Source: Gavia stellata (Eukaryota; Chordata; Aves; Gaviiformes; Gaviidae). Taken from it: DNA of 64,000 bases. The stretch is from assembly GCF_030936135.1 (NCBI RefSeq), contig NC_082604.1:994501-1058500 (forward strand), written 5' to 3'. Positions 35,301 through 46,300 of this stretch are shown here, one piece after another. A program made the translations under genes and the position numbers. Under the pieces are notes generated by a model. It saw only the letters and a program-made list of their open reading frames with translations, did no database searches and was not told the origin of the DNA. Numbering within the stretch: the first letter of the stretch is position 1; every line of letters begins with the position of its first letter.

Positions 35301-38244
35301 GATTGCTACCATGCATTCAATCCCTGTGAATATGTAAATCCTAACAGTAAAATTCAAGCTACAATGGGGGGAAAAAAAAAAAAAATATCAAAAAAGATCA
35401 CTTGGTGTGACTTATCAACTCTGTGTTCCTGTACTGAAGCCAGCCAAGCCTAGGAGAAGTTGGAATACAGACACAACCTTTCAGACCTGGGGCCAGGGCA
35501 GCAGGAAGTATATTTGAGGACAGTGGGTCGTGGATGTGTGGCAGTATGACCCGAACTATTTTTTCAGATGCACATTATGTAGGGTTTGTCCCTTTCCTCT
35601 TCCCTCTGGCAGGGTATGACACATGGGCTGAACAGCACTAAGCAGACATGGTATTAACTATTGCATTAACTACCTTTGATGCTACACTTTAAAACACACT
35701 ATGACACCTGACTGCAATATATCCTAACAAGAACAACCATCTTGATTATGAACTCAAGAATCTAAAGGTAAGAAATCAAAACCTAGAGGACTGAAAGGAG
35801 ATGCAACTGAAACAACAGGGCTGTGGTTCCTCACCAGTGTGGCTTGAGTTACACAATCCAGAACCCTGACTTGAAGCTTTCAGCAGAGCTTCCTCTTCCT
35901 TACTTTTCTTTCTCCCATCCCTCCATGTTCTCCTCTGAAGGATTCAGAGGAAGCACAGTCCCATCCTCACATACTGCTAGCTTTGGATGAGGAGCCTGCA
36001 GCCCCTCCGGCACCAGCATCTCAGCACAAAGTCACTGTTTGCAATTCAAGTGTTCAGAGATTGCAGACTCCACCCTTCATGCAACACCATGGCCTGTAAT
36101 TAGCTTTGAACCCTATTTTAAGCCTCATTTGCATTCCAAATTGCCAATCGTGTGCTTTGAAAATACATGGCAAAGCTGAATTAGTCATCTAATAACACTT
36201 CTTCTTATAAGAGGTGCTTATAAGCACACACACCCAAGGGTCTCAAAGCATTTGCGAGTCTTGGGGAAGAGCAAAGATGAAGTGAGAAACAGTTAGATGC
36301 CCTCACCTGAGTCTGCAGCCGAGCGACAATCTCCTTCCGAGCCTTCATGACTGCTTCCAGCTTGCCAGAGACCATGATTGAAAGGCCCTGGTCCTTTGCG
36401 AGAGACAGCTCCAGGTGAGCTCCTGTCTTCTGCATGATGTCAAGGCAGATCTTGGCCTGCTCGCCTTCGCCGAACTGATTCATGTCCTTGTATTTCCTCT
36501 CCTCCAGTGGCACATGAAACACCTGCTCAGCCACATGATAGATAAAAGAAGGGCACAGCAAGCAGTCAGTGCTTTTGATTGCCAGTGCCTCCCTCTCTTA
36601 TTGCCGTACGGGACTTTACCGGCATACTAAGTTCCCGGGTTTGTGCAACCCATCAGCCTTTCCGGTGCAGACACCAGCTGCGACCAGGGAAAGTGCGAGA
36701 GCACTGCAGCAGGCAGTCTGTCCCGCACTGGGTGTCTTCCTAAAGTACGTCTGGCAGGCAAAAGTGCTAAGCTATGGGGGGAACACTTCAATGGATTAGG
36801 ACTCACTACTTGAATTCTGCAATCCTCCCTTCAGGCCTGCTGCAGCTATTTGTGGAGCAGGGATGCAGCACTTTTTCTGGGCAGTTTTCGAACACATCCC
36901 TCCCCTCCAGAGCAGTCCTAGCTCTTAGCTGCAGTCCACCTCATGCCCCAGGGGAAAGTACGGCAAAGAGGCTGTCAATCTGACATACTAAGGATTTCAT
37001 ACTCCAGGGAAAGCTTCGCTTCACCTGCTTTTCGGAGGGAGGAAAAGGAGAGGGATAGACACCCACTCCCACCAACCTGAGTGATGACAGAAGCCTTTAT
37101 TGGTCGGATTTTGCTCCAGGGCCCAGCAGGTTCCTGGGCAGCTTCCAAACATGGTGCTTTCTCAGGGAGCGGAGGGAAGGCTTCCTTGTAGGTTGGAGGA
37201 TCATTCTCTTCTTCAGAGTTTAAAGCTGTAACTGGGGTGAAGCAAACAGGGTAAATGAGATGCTCTCCCCACAGAAATGCCCCTATTCTTAGGCAGTGCA
37301 ACTGTATTTAGGCACGACTAACAAGGGAGGGCAAGTTACTTGTGCGCTACTATTAATTCTATTACAGTTATGCTCGTGGAGCAGCCAAGTCTGGAGCACA
37401 ACTGACCTCAGCACAGCACAGACTGCAGTAGATGCCATGAACAACCCCCCTGTCTGAGCTGGCAGTAGGGCTACAAGAAGTGAACGTGCAAGTGAATGGT
37501 GGCAGCAAACAGCACATTACTGCCAACTTCGTCAAGAGGGGCTTAATTAGGGGAGAACAGGCTGAGCAGAAAGAAGTGAAAGGAACAGAGCAAGGCTGCA
37601 GGTCAGAAGGGGATAAGACAAACATACGCCCAGGAGGAAGGCAGAGAGAAGCGCTATAGTTAGGGCAAGAGTCCAGGGAAAGCCTGTACCTCACGTTCGA
37701 CTCAGTTGTGCACCGGGCTGTGCCAAGTGGGCCAGCTCACAGCTGGAGGATGGGTGCCGAAACCCATCAGTGAGTCAGTTAATACAGTCATACCGACCTT
37801 CCCCAGCACCTGGCTGAGCAAAGGAAGGAAATGACAGCCCAGCACACTGACCCCACGAGGCTCTCTTGTAGCCCAACGCCCCACTCTTGCATGTGCCCCA
37901 TCCCACGGCTGACGGCATTGCTAGCCAGAGCTCTGTGGAGATCTGAGGGTTGCCTCCTCCTGGCTCTGCATTGTGCAGCACCACCACTGCGCTGCTGTTG
38001 GTGGAAAGCCAGAGTTTGGTGGGCCACCAATCTAGGAATGGAGAATGCAAGGTCTGCACACTCATGGGGAACTGGATGTGCGGAGCGAGCGTGGGTAACA
38101 GCAAGGAACCTTGCCTATGCAGTCTGTATTTAGAGGCACATCACGGGAACTCAGCTGTGTTTTCTCACCTTTCACCTGCTGCTGAGCCAGGCCGCTGCGG
38201 TGTTCAGCGAAGCTCTCCTGGGTCAAAACTGCCACGGAGCTCAT
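19382..38244 (-). CDS. HDLBP: vigilin (high-density lipoprotein-binding protein), 26 coding exons, complete
   Basis: Exons 5' to 3': 38169-38244, 37077-37231, 36307-36522, 34452-34658, 33763-33978, 32714-32920, 32392-32499, 31725-31829, 31181-31259, 30336-30475, 29932-30036, 29555-29668, 29138-29224, 28842-28973, 28310-28528, 27244-27465, 26795-27013, 25964-26102, 25045-25199, 24302-24406, 23439-23573, 22720-22863, 22344-22529, 20816-20932, 20216-20344, 19382-19468. They join in frame to 3804 bases: 1267 residues plus TAA (human 1268). Vigilin is a cytosolic and ER-associated RNA-binding protein with about 15 KH domains; it binds many mRNAs, especially those translated at the ER, and also tRNA. 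The start MSSVAVLTQESFAEHRSG and the end TLPWGPKR match the family. Twelve modules keep GxxG; three do not. All junctions are GT-AG; all are phase 0 except those after exons at 38169, 31181 and 25964 (phase 1). Confidence 0.97.
20816..26102 (-). other. HDLBP: vigilin KH modules 12-15, split over two exons each
   Basis: Residues about 870-1196. GxxG motifs: GPKG 889-892, GQKG 988-991, GRKG 1068-1071, GARG 1143-1146. KH12 carries an acidic lysine/glutamate-rich insertion (QENGEEGGEGKDGKDADP) in its variable loop, encoded by exon 25045-25199. KH13 and KH15 are split just before the second strand (MDEFE then VNIQV; MDEFK then VDIRF), the same place as in KH5 and KH7. Confidence 0.88.
23678..23815 (-). 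mobile_element. CR1 LINE 3' fragment in an HDLBP intron
   Basis: The segment begins with the reverse-complement CR1 tail 'cacagaatcacagaatggtt' and continues with 'gaggttggaagggacctctg', then 'ggtccaacctcctgctcc'. It is best preserved of the four CR1 copies here. On the minus strand it is in the same orientation as HDLBP transcription and lies in the intron between the exons at 24302 and 23573. Confidence 0.93.
26795..28528 (-). other. HDLBP: vigilin KH modules 9-11, one exon each
   Basis: Three exons of 219, 222 and 219 bases, all phase 0, encode residues about 650-869. KH9 has GAKG (669-672), KH10 GKGG (743-746). KH11 is degenerate with RRGQ at 817-820, so it probably lacks classic RNA-loop contacts. 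The intron 27466-28309 shows nothing recognised. Confidence 0.88.
28842..32499 (-). other. HDLBP: vigilin KH modules 5-8, each split over two exons
   Basis: Residues about 360-649. GxxG motifs: GKKG 380-383, GKNG 451-454, GQKG 523-526, GKGG 597-600. KH5 and KH7 are cut just before the second strand (QQMPK then VHIEF; KFPE then VIINF). KH6 and KH8 are cut nearer the GxxG. The intron at 30476-31180 contains an A/C-rich low-complexity stretch. Confidence 0.88.
30870..30950. repeat. A/C-rich low-complexity tract in HDLBP intron
   Basis: Runs of A alternate with CCC/CAC blocks on the plus strand, which on the HDLBP transcript reads as T/G-rich. Similar T/G tracts appear at 52412-52460 and 61515-61555. 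This is simple sequence with no gene. Confidence 0.75.
32714..36522 (-). other. HDLBP: vigilin KH modules 1-4, one exon each
   Basis: Four exons of 216, 207, 216 and 207 bases each carry a whole KH module in phase 0 (residues about 78-359). KH1 has no GxxG (QFGEGEQAKI instead), KH2 has GKNG at 166-169, KH3 has the degenerate GPYN at 238-241, and KH4 has GPKG at 311-314. The alternation of 216 and 207 bases points to module duplication. Intron 34659-36306 (1.65 kb) between the first two exons contains only a poly(A) tract near 35365 and no gene. Confidence 0.88.
37077..38244 (-). other. HDLBP: vigilin N-terminal leader exons (residues 1-77)
   Basis: These two exons encode the unstructured leader before the KH array, with an acidic stretch (NSEEENDPPTYKEAF) and IRPIKASVITQ running into KH1. 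The intron between them (37232-38168, 937 bases) holds nothing recognised. Confidence 0.9.
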
Positions 38245-38281
38245 TGTCGACTTCCCACCCACACACAATCCGGGTATGCCA
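38245..38281 (-). other. HDLBP: HDLBP 5'UTR part of first coding exon
   Basis: The minus strand shows the acceptor CTGTCTCTTACAG, ending just above 38281. It is followed by 37 untranslated bases and then ATG at 38244-38242 with a purine at -3 (GTCGACAATG). A spliced upstream non-coding exon is therefore required. Confidence 0.85.
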
Positions 38282-41200
38282 CTGTAAGAGACAGAGGTGG
38301 CAGCACTATTACCAACACCATTCAAGATGCACAAAAGTCACTCCAGGAAGACGAAGCATGTGTTGCTGAGCACTTTTCCAGTCAGCCTCTTGAAAAGCAC
38401 CTACAGTGCCAGTCAGCTGCCCGGTTCTCTTGCTGAACCAGACAGGAACTCAGGGGGGATATTTCCTCACAGCACAGTGGTCACCAAAACCAGAGCTCGT
38501 CATTAAGAAGGCAGAGGATGTGCAACCTAAGGTCACTGGAAAGGGGGACACCAGAAGTTGTTAAAGCATACTCTAATTAACCTATCATTTATTAATGGTG
38601 TCCAATTTTTAAATGAGCATCCGAAGGTCTGGACAGTCAGTCCAAGACCATTGTGTAACCCTGGAGAGAAAACAAAAAGGAGCCAGGATGCTGCCTCTTT
38701 CTGAAAGCAACTTATTTAGGTGCCTGAACTCCTGCTGACTTAGGGGTACACTCAGAAAGCCACTCTGATAAGCAAGCTCAGCAACAGCAAGATCTTTGGC
38801 TCTCCCAAAATAAGAACTTACCAGCTAAATGGTCAGTAGCCAGAGAGTCCGTCCTGTAAGCTGCCCGTTTGTCAGCCTGCCAGCTTTTGCTTTATAAAAA
38901 AAAGAAAAAGAAAAATATTTATGTGACAGCTCCAAGACAACAGGAAAACATGACACCCCCGTTACTGTAACTTTTAAAAGAGCACCACCTGCACTGTGTT
39001 TCAAACTTGCACCCTATCCAAAATGTTCTCGTACTGAGTCACATCTCACCATACTTTACCTGTCATGTTTTACTAGAGCTAAAGGCAACACCACTGTCTA
39101 CTCAAACCTCACTGCAGGAAGCCTGAGGTAGCTACTCTTTCATCACACTGGCTACAAGAGCAGCCATCCAGTATCAGGCAAAAATATAGTCAATTAGTAA
39201 CAGATGTGCAAGATAGATGTGAAATTTCAGGGTTGTAAGCAAGAGCATCAACATCTAGTCAGAGGAGACTAACAACCTGAAAACCTGCCAACACCACTGC
39301 CGTCAGTCAGACATTAGGAATGTAGTTTAGTGGAGCTTGGGTGAATCAACACAGACATCCTCACAAACTAAGGCAAACACTCAGAGCTATCCACACACAG
39401 CTGCTGGCCAGTCCACCCCTTCGCTTTTTACTGTAATAAGATCACGCACCAGGCACCAAACTCTGTCTCCAGGCCTAAGTCTGCAAGTTGGAAGAACAAA
39501 ACCCGTGCTGGTTTACGTGGATATTTTAAATGCGTACACAAGATGGAACCAGGAAAAAAAATATACTGTTGGTGGGAGCTTTACATCTCCTGTATCTGGA
39601 TCTGCAGATTTACTGAAAAAGTGTTTAGGAATAGAAGTAAAAATGTAAAAGTCGGTACAGTACACACTACGCCAGATGTATAACAGTTCCCCACACCTGG
39701 AGTGCCCCCCACCAGCGGTTACGCGTGCTCTTGCAGGGCTCGCACTCCTAAAATCCAGTGCCTCTGACTGCTCACGGGACAAGAGGCCCCTCTCCCACAC
39801 GAACCCTGCAGCGCTGCTCAGACCTTCTTAACGGCAAACTCGGACGCTTTTCAGTCAACTGACAGTTGCCACTTCTGACCTCCCAACGTGCTGGAGAAGG
39901 CTCCCAAAACCACAGCATCGCTGACGTGGTGTCTCGCATCACGCTTATGACATGACACAGTAAGGGAAGGTGACAGCAGCAGAAGGAAAGGAGGGAAGAA
40001 TGAGGAGAACAGTAGTGCAACTGCATCATGCAGGTGTGATGTGCACCTCAGTGACGGCCGGAGTGTTTTCTCCTCCTTCAACACGCCTCTTACCAGGCAC
40101 AAGGCAACACCACCTGCGCTATCAAAGCAATAGAGCTCATGTTGCAATTAATCCTGTAACGATCTGCTACTACGAGGTGGCAGCTACCAGGACAGCCAGC
40201 CATGCTGTCCTGAAGCAGAGCCGTTGCAGCGCGCAGAGGCTCTGCAAGGCATTTGCTGGTATACACGAAAGGGTGGCTAGTAATCCAACCTCAGAGAAAT
40301 ACCCAAGTTCTCCTTGCTCTCCATAGTTACGCCATGGTGTAACACGTGGCTACACATCCATGGCACACGACTGTGCGGCTCAAGCTGCTGCCGAACCAAG
40401 GAAAGCGTGTTAGCGGCACGGCACATGTCCCAGACTGTTTCGGCAAGGCCTGCAGACTCAGCCGTCGGCTCCTTCAGCCCACCGGGTCACTACCGAGGGT
40501 GCCACCACCTCACTGCAAGCTGCGAACAGGACCGAGGGCAGGAGTGAGAAGCATCCTAGACGTCACGAGCAGCTGCCAAGGTCTGGCTAAAGCTTTGCTA
40601 ACGGCACGGATGTGCTTGTAACTCTCATTTCTCAGGAAAGCACCACCTGGCTCATCTTGCACATGCTCTGCTGCTCGGAAGAGGGTAAGGACGAGAAGTC
40701 AGTCAACGACACCCAGTATAGCACCTGCCTGCGAGCCGCGACCTCAAGGCACAGCTGCTGCTTTCACTGTGTCCACACCAGCTGCAGAGATCTTCTTGCA
40801 GCCTCCATCAGAGAAGAGCTAGACAGTCAAAGAGAAATCTAAGGGCAGCGTTTATCCGTATGACTTTCTGCTTCGTCACCCAATACAGCAAGCTAAGAAC
40901 AAATGCTCTTCATCTCCAGTAATTCCAAACATCTGGAATATTGTAGGCCTCAGGGATTCATCTCTGGCCAAAATCAGAGGCGGCCATCAGAATGGTATTT
41001 TAAACATAACGTCAAAACCAGCAGCTCAGGCACTGCTTTTGGAGCCTGCACCTCCTTGACTTCCCACTTTAGGTTTTGAAACTAAGGTTACAGCTACGTC
41101 ACACTAGTGTGCGGCTGACTGGGCCAACAGGTTTTAAACTGCCTAGTTTATACACCGTCTGTAGCGCTGGCTTTGTGCGCCAAAAAAAGTTTCAGAAGTC

Positions 41201-43167
41201 TAGAACGCACTTAAAATAAAGAGAACGAAATCATCCTAAAAATAACCTCCAGCAAGGGCCAGACCTAACCACACGGGAAACATTTGTATGAAGAGAAACA
41301 AAAGCAAAGTCATGAGTTACACGGCCAATACAATCACTACTTGTGGACAGAAACGTCAGTTATGCGTTATTTAAAACCGTGTTTAATAAAAATATTAGCA
41401 TTTTGTTAATTGAGGTAGCTAAAATCAGATGCAGCACACAGCGACAGGGCTGGGCTGGTTGTGGCAGCCACCGTCCTCTGCCAGATGTCCACACAGGGCA
41501 GGGTGATCTCTTGGTAGATGAGCGGTCACACAGGAGAATACTTGTTTTTGGAAAACCAACTGGCTCTCCCAGCCGTCAAAGGCCCAGGCCCCTTGATTTT
41601 GGGGGGGGGATCACGCAGGCGGACAGGTGCTGTGTGGCAGGATGGAGTCCTTCCCTTCGCACCGATTCCCGACGGAGCACATCTGAGAGCGCAACACAAC
41701 CGGTGCATCAGACGCAGCCGGACGTACACCTGACCCGTCCGCAGCCGGACGTACACCTGACCCGTCCGCTGCGTTTACTCTTCCACTAACGCCAGGACCC
41801 GCCATGGTCCCCAGCGTCCCCTCCCGCCCTTAGACAGGAGCTGTTCCGTGCCTGCCCAGCCGCTCACCAGAGCCCAGCCAAGGAGAACCTGCCCCCGCCC
41901 GCACCCTCCCGGCCGGCCCCGAGGGCAGGTCACCGGGCCCGGGAGAGGGCTTCCACGGCTGTGCTCCCAGAGGGGCAGCGGGAAGCGCTTCCCGCGTAGG
42001 GCAGGCAGCGCCGGAGCCCGCCCCGCGGGCAGCGCCCGCCTTCCCCGGGCCAAGGGCAGAGGCCGGGCGGAGAAGCGCCCCTCCGTGCCCGGCCGAGGCG
42101 GGGGAGCCGCCGGGCCCCGCGGCCCAGGCCCGGCCAGGCCGAGGCGGGCGGCGCCGCCAGCGCCACCTCAGCACTGCCGGCACCGGGGGCGGGGCGGGGC
42201 GGCGGGGCGGGGCGGAGCCCTTAAAGGGTCCGGGCGCCCGCTGTCACCCGCGCCCCCCGCGCGGGGCTGAGCGGGAGGGGGGCGCCGGCGGGGGGCGCCC
42301 CCCAACGCACCGCCCGTGCGGGAACGGCACCGGGAGCACGGCGGAGAGCGCCGCGGGGCGGGAGCAGCCCCAGCCCCAGCCCGGCGCGGCCCTCCGGGCT
42401 GCAGGCCGGGGGCGGCCGCGTCATGTAAGCGGGGGAAAGCTGCTCCCGCGGGGGGAGCCCGGTGACAGCCCCCGAGCACGGCTCGGCGGCCGCGGGGCTG
42501 GGCGGGCACGGCCTGCCCCGAGCCCCCGCGTTAGCGCCTTCCCGCCGCCCGCTCGCCCCCGCCGGTGGCCCAGGGAGCGGGGCCGGGGCGTTCGCCCCTC
42601 TAGTCACGCCAGGAGCGGAGCCGCTCGGCCCCCGCGGCCCGGGGGAAGGCTGCCCGCCGCCGGCGCTCCGCGGGCTGATCGGGCGCTGGACGAACGCCCG
42701 CCGCCGACCGTTTTGGCTCGCAGCAGGCGTAAACCCTCCGGCCGGCGGGGACGAGGTGGAGCCGCCCCGACCCGCGCCGCTAACCCCTCTACTCCCGGCG
42801 AGAGGGAGCGGGCCGCCCCCCTCCCCACGCACCCGCGGGGCCCAGCGGCCCCGGGACGGCGCCGCACGCCGGCGCTGCCCGACAGCTGCTGCCGGCCGGC
42901 ACCGCCGTGTCGGCACCGGCCGAGGCCGGACCCCCACCCTCCCGCCGCCGGCTGCCCCGAGCGGCCCCCGCCGGACTTTGCCCAGCCCGGCCGGCGGGAA
43001 GTTGGCCCGGAGTTTCCCGGCGGCGCCGACACGTCGGTGCCCCGGGGGAGGAAGCGAGGCCGCGCCGGGCCAGGCCAGGCCAGGCCGCCCCCCCTCCGCC
43101 CCGCCAGCCTCCACGTCGGCGCCACGGCCGCGGCGGAGGGGCCGCCCCCCCGTCCCCCGTGACTCAC
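38282..43167 (-). other. HDLBP: HDLBP intron 1 (from the proximal first exon)
   Basis: About 4.9 kb with no open frame that resembles a protein. The right-hand 1.4 kb (from about 41820) lies inside a CpG island. A two-copy 27-base tandem repeat is at 41714-41767. No RNA gene or transposon was recognised. Confidence 0.6.
41714..41767. repeat. two-copy 27-base tandem repeat
   Basis: The unit, beginning gcagccggacgtac and ending cctgacccgtcc, occurs twice head to tail without a mismatch at 41714-41740 and 41741-41767. It lies at the left edge of the HDLBP CpG island. Each copy contains the palindrome-like GACGTAC. Confidence 0.9.
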
Positions 43168-43220
43168 TCCGGCCGGTGCCCGCTCGCCCGCCCTGCTGGA
43201 GAACCGGAGCGCTCCTGGGA
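43168..43220 (-). other. HDLBP: candidate HDLBP non-coding exon 1 (proximal)
   Basis: The minus strand has a near-perfect donor, CCGGA followed by GTGAGTCAC, at the 43168/43167 border, about 50-80 bases downstream of a TATATA box. Splicing from here to the acceptor at 38282 would give a 27-exon gene. The 5' limit is estimated from the TATA position. Confidence 0.5.
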
Positions 43221-43247
43221 GAGCGGCGCGGCGCCCGCCCCGGCGCC

Positions 43248-43288
43248 TATATAGGCCGGGCCGCTGCCAATCCCCGGCCCGCACGTCA
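43248..43288 (-). promoter_or_regulatory. HDLBP: HDLBP proximal core promoter: TATA plus ERSE-like CCAAT-N9-GCACG / TGACGTG
   Basis: CTATATAG at 43247-43254 is its own reverse complement, so the TATA can serve either strand. On the HDLBP-upstream side are CCAAT at 43267-43271, nine GC-rich bases, and GCACG at 43281-43285, one mismatch from the ER-stress response element CCAAT-N9-CCACG. The same bases read TGACGTG on the minus strand (43288-43282), the core bound by ATF6/XBP1 and other bZIP proteins. Function is inferred. Confidence 0.45.
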
Positions 43289-43373
43289 GCGGGACATGCC
43301 CCTTCCCGGCGGGGCCGGCCCGCCACGCGTGTCCCGCGCCGCCGGGGGCGCCCCGCCGCCTGCCCGCCGCGGC

Positions 43374-43398
43374 GGAGCGGAGCGGAGCGGAGCGGAGC
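43374..43398. repeat. GGAGC pentanucleotide repeat, five copies
   Basis: Five exact tandem GGAGC units, just beyond the HDLBP proximal promoter. Simple repeat in the CpG island. Confidence 0.9.
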
Positions 43399-46300
43399 AG
43401 CGGCCCGGCCCAGGGGTCTGCGGCTCCCGCGGCGGCCCCCGCTGCCCGGCTCCGACCCGCGGGGCTTCACGGCGAAGGGAGACCGAGCCGCGGGCGGCTT
43501 CCACCCCGGGGGGCCGAGCCGCCAGCCGCTGCCCGCCCCAGGCTGACACCCGCGGGAAAGCCCCGGCTGCCTTCCCTTAAAGGACGGCTTCACATGCAGC
43601 AAGGGCCTCCCGCCCGTGGCCCGGCGGCTGCAGAACCGAGCCGGTGCGGCTGGCTCTCCCCAGCGCCGGTCCGGGCCCTTCTACGGTCCCGGGAGTCAGC
43701 TCGGCTTCTCCAGAGCTGAGAATTACCGACTGTGTTTGTTTGAGGCCGGTTCCACGCGGGGTTAGTGAGCTGGAGCGGCTCCCGGGGCAGTCTTAACACC
43801 ACGGCCGGCACCGGGGAGCGGCAAACACCTGGGGCTTCGGCCCCGTCCCACAAGCGGCGAGGGACATTGCGGCTCCCTCCGGCCCCAGAAGAAAAGTTGT
43901 TCCTCCTCCTGCGCCGTCTCTGTCACAGCAGCTGACACCCGGTGCTGAGGTTGCAGACAGGAGAAGGGGCAAGGTAAGAGCAAGAGTCAAAAAAGTATAA
44001 AATAAATACCCCCCCTGCCAAAAAAACAACAAAAAAAAAAGCCCCTCTCCTTATTCCAGTCTCTAATTTGGAAATGGGGGAGAGCGAAGGAGGGGAAAGG
44101 CAAGCCAGCAAGCACAATACCCTCCTTTCCTGCAGAGAGGATGTTTATTAAAGTTTGTGCAATATAGATGTTTTTAATTATTAGCCCTGCACCCTCAGGG
44201 AGCTGAGAAAAAAAAAAAAAAGTCCCATCAGTGTAAAAATACAGGGAATTTGAACTGATTTTTGCATTAGCTCAGTCTCTGCCCATTTTCCTACACAGGA
44301 TTAATTTTCCTCATCATTCATAACTTGCGTTTAGTGACTGGTTTTCTCATTCACGCCCCGCTCTCTCCCAGACCCTGGCAAACTAAACGCAAGAACCTGC
44401 TTTGTAGAGCTCCGACCGCAGAAATGTGAGGTCTTTGGAGTAACTGCTTTTGATTACACACAGTAATTTTTGGAGATATTCATGTGATGTATTTATGGAA
44501 ACATGGACGGTATTTAGCCTTAAGTAAAATTATGTTTACTTATTATTATTGAACAAGAGTAGATTTCTCCAGTTTTCCTCTTTCAATCCTGCGGCTGGGA
44601 GGATGTCATTAAAGCGCTTGAACTTTTTGACACAAACAATTTATCACTGTAAATAAAAATACACTTGTGGGTGAAATCGGGAAGTATGTTAAAGGGAGAA
44701 GGGGAACAGTCGTCAAGAGCTGACACCCTGCCAAGGCACCACGATGATCCATCTCCCCCCCACCCCGGCCCCTCCTCAGAAAGTCTGTCGGTCTCAGCGA
44801 GGACGCAGGGATACCGCTCCAAGCACGGGGCTGCCGCACAGAGAGGCAGCAACCACTGCTGCCACGTCATATACGCTTCAAGAGCTGGCTCGGGCTCCTC
44901 TGACAAAAAGCGTCGAGGCTGCGGATGCCAGCAGCACCCCGTAAGACACAAGCGAGCAGGCGGGTGCCTATTGAGACAGAGGTGGCTCATGCAAAAGCAG
45001 AGCTTTGGGGACCTGGGCAAACTGCAGCACCTCCGGACTTTGGGCACTTCTGCTTCCAGGCAGCAGCTGGGAGTGCAGGGGATTGTAATTTGGGACTTGG
45101 AACCTAGCACCCTGAACGTCACTCGAGGCGCACGATGCTTTTCTGGTGCTTTCACTCCCTTGTGTTTATCTCCCCAGCACAAAGCAAGCAGCCTTCTTTC
45201 AAAGCTCTAACTTCGCTGCGTCCAATTAACTCTGACGCGGGTAAGTGCTGCGATCCCCTGTGCCGGGGGACCAGAGGAGCAGCACAACCCCCAGCCCAGA
45301 GCATCTTACTGGAACACCAACATCCTTCTCCCTCGACTCGTTACCTGGTTCAGCAGGTGCCCTCTGGGGTGACATGCCACCTTGTGCCTGTGGGACAACT
45401 GTACGCCCCTCTCCTGCTCTAGGTAGTGTTGCTGCAGCCTCTGGGGTCGCTAGGACGTTATGGATTTCTGGGTTTTATCACAGCTTCCTCTCCGGGACTG
45501 TTTAAGAGGGAATCTTCCTTGCATGTTTCTGTAGCTCTTCCTTTATTTGCAGCTGCAAGCAGTGGGAGGGAAGCCTGCCAGGCCCAGAAGTTACTGGAAG
45601 GCCTAGAGCATCTCACTGCCTGCCACCCTCAAATGATTTCCGCTGAAGGAAACCTGTCACGGGCTGCTCTCCTCGGAGGAAGATCTGCTGCAGGGGAAGA
45701 GGGTAGCGGGGGGGAAGAGTTCACCTTTCCTCCCACATTCAGTAAGTACAGAAGTGTCCTGCGCACGGACAGAAGCCCATTTAGAGGGTGCTAGGAGGCC
45801 TGTTTCAACCTGCCGCTCCTCCCGTCAGCACGTCGACCATCAGCATCCCGCCTCGTCCCTCTTCTTCAATAAGGCAATGGGGTACGGGCAGAGAGAGGCC
45901 TGCAGGGGCTGCTTGGTGCCTGTTCTGTCTACTTGCCCACAAGTACAATCTCATATTGAAAACAAAACAAAAGGATGTGTGTAAAATGGCTCCTCTATAA
46001 ACCAGGCATAGGAATTTTTGGTAGCTGAGGGGAAAGGAGACAGAAGGTGGTACCCAACGCCTTGACAAACACTGACCTGCCCCTCTCCCTCTAGCATCCC
46101 ATACTTTGGCAGCATTACGACAGCCCCTGGTTTCACGACTTGTAAAAACAACTGAAAAGGAAGCCTCCCAAAAAGAGCACCAACGTGTGACAGAAAGGGT
46201 GAAGGATTGGGCAATACGTAATTTCAATGGCTTATCAAATTGGCAGGTCCTATCACCCGTCTGAGGGAGGACACCGAAATGGGACCGGCAAAAATATGAA

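Larger units (their letters stand above)
41820..43680. promoter_or_regulatory. HDLBP: CpG island at the proximal HDLBP promoter
   Basis: GC content is very high with frequent CpG over about 1.9 kb, in contrast to the AT-rich DNA on both sides. GC boxes (ggggcggggc) cluster at 42186-42216. Long open frames on both strands here (up to 372 codons) are what such composition produces and show no domain. The TATA and CCAAT elements near 43250 place a transcription start inside it. Confidence 0.8.

Noticed and set aside
42221-43602. Long frames of 297-372 codons on both strands in the HDLBP CpG island
   Set aside because: Several overlap in different frames on both strands, are rich in A, G, P and R, and carry no domain; expected from GC-rich DNA.
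44583-45182. 199-codon minus-strand frame in the gap
   Set aside because: It has no recognisable domain, an odd cysteine- and proline-rich composition, and a competing plus-strand frame of similar length.
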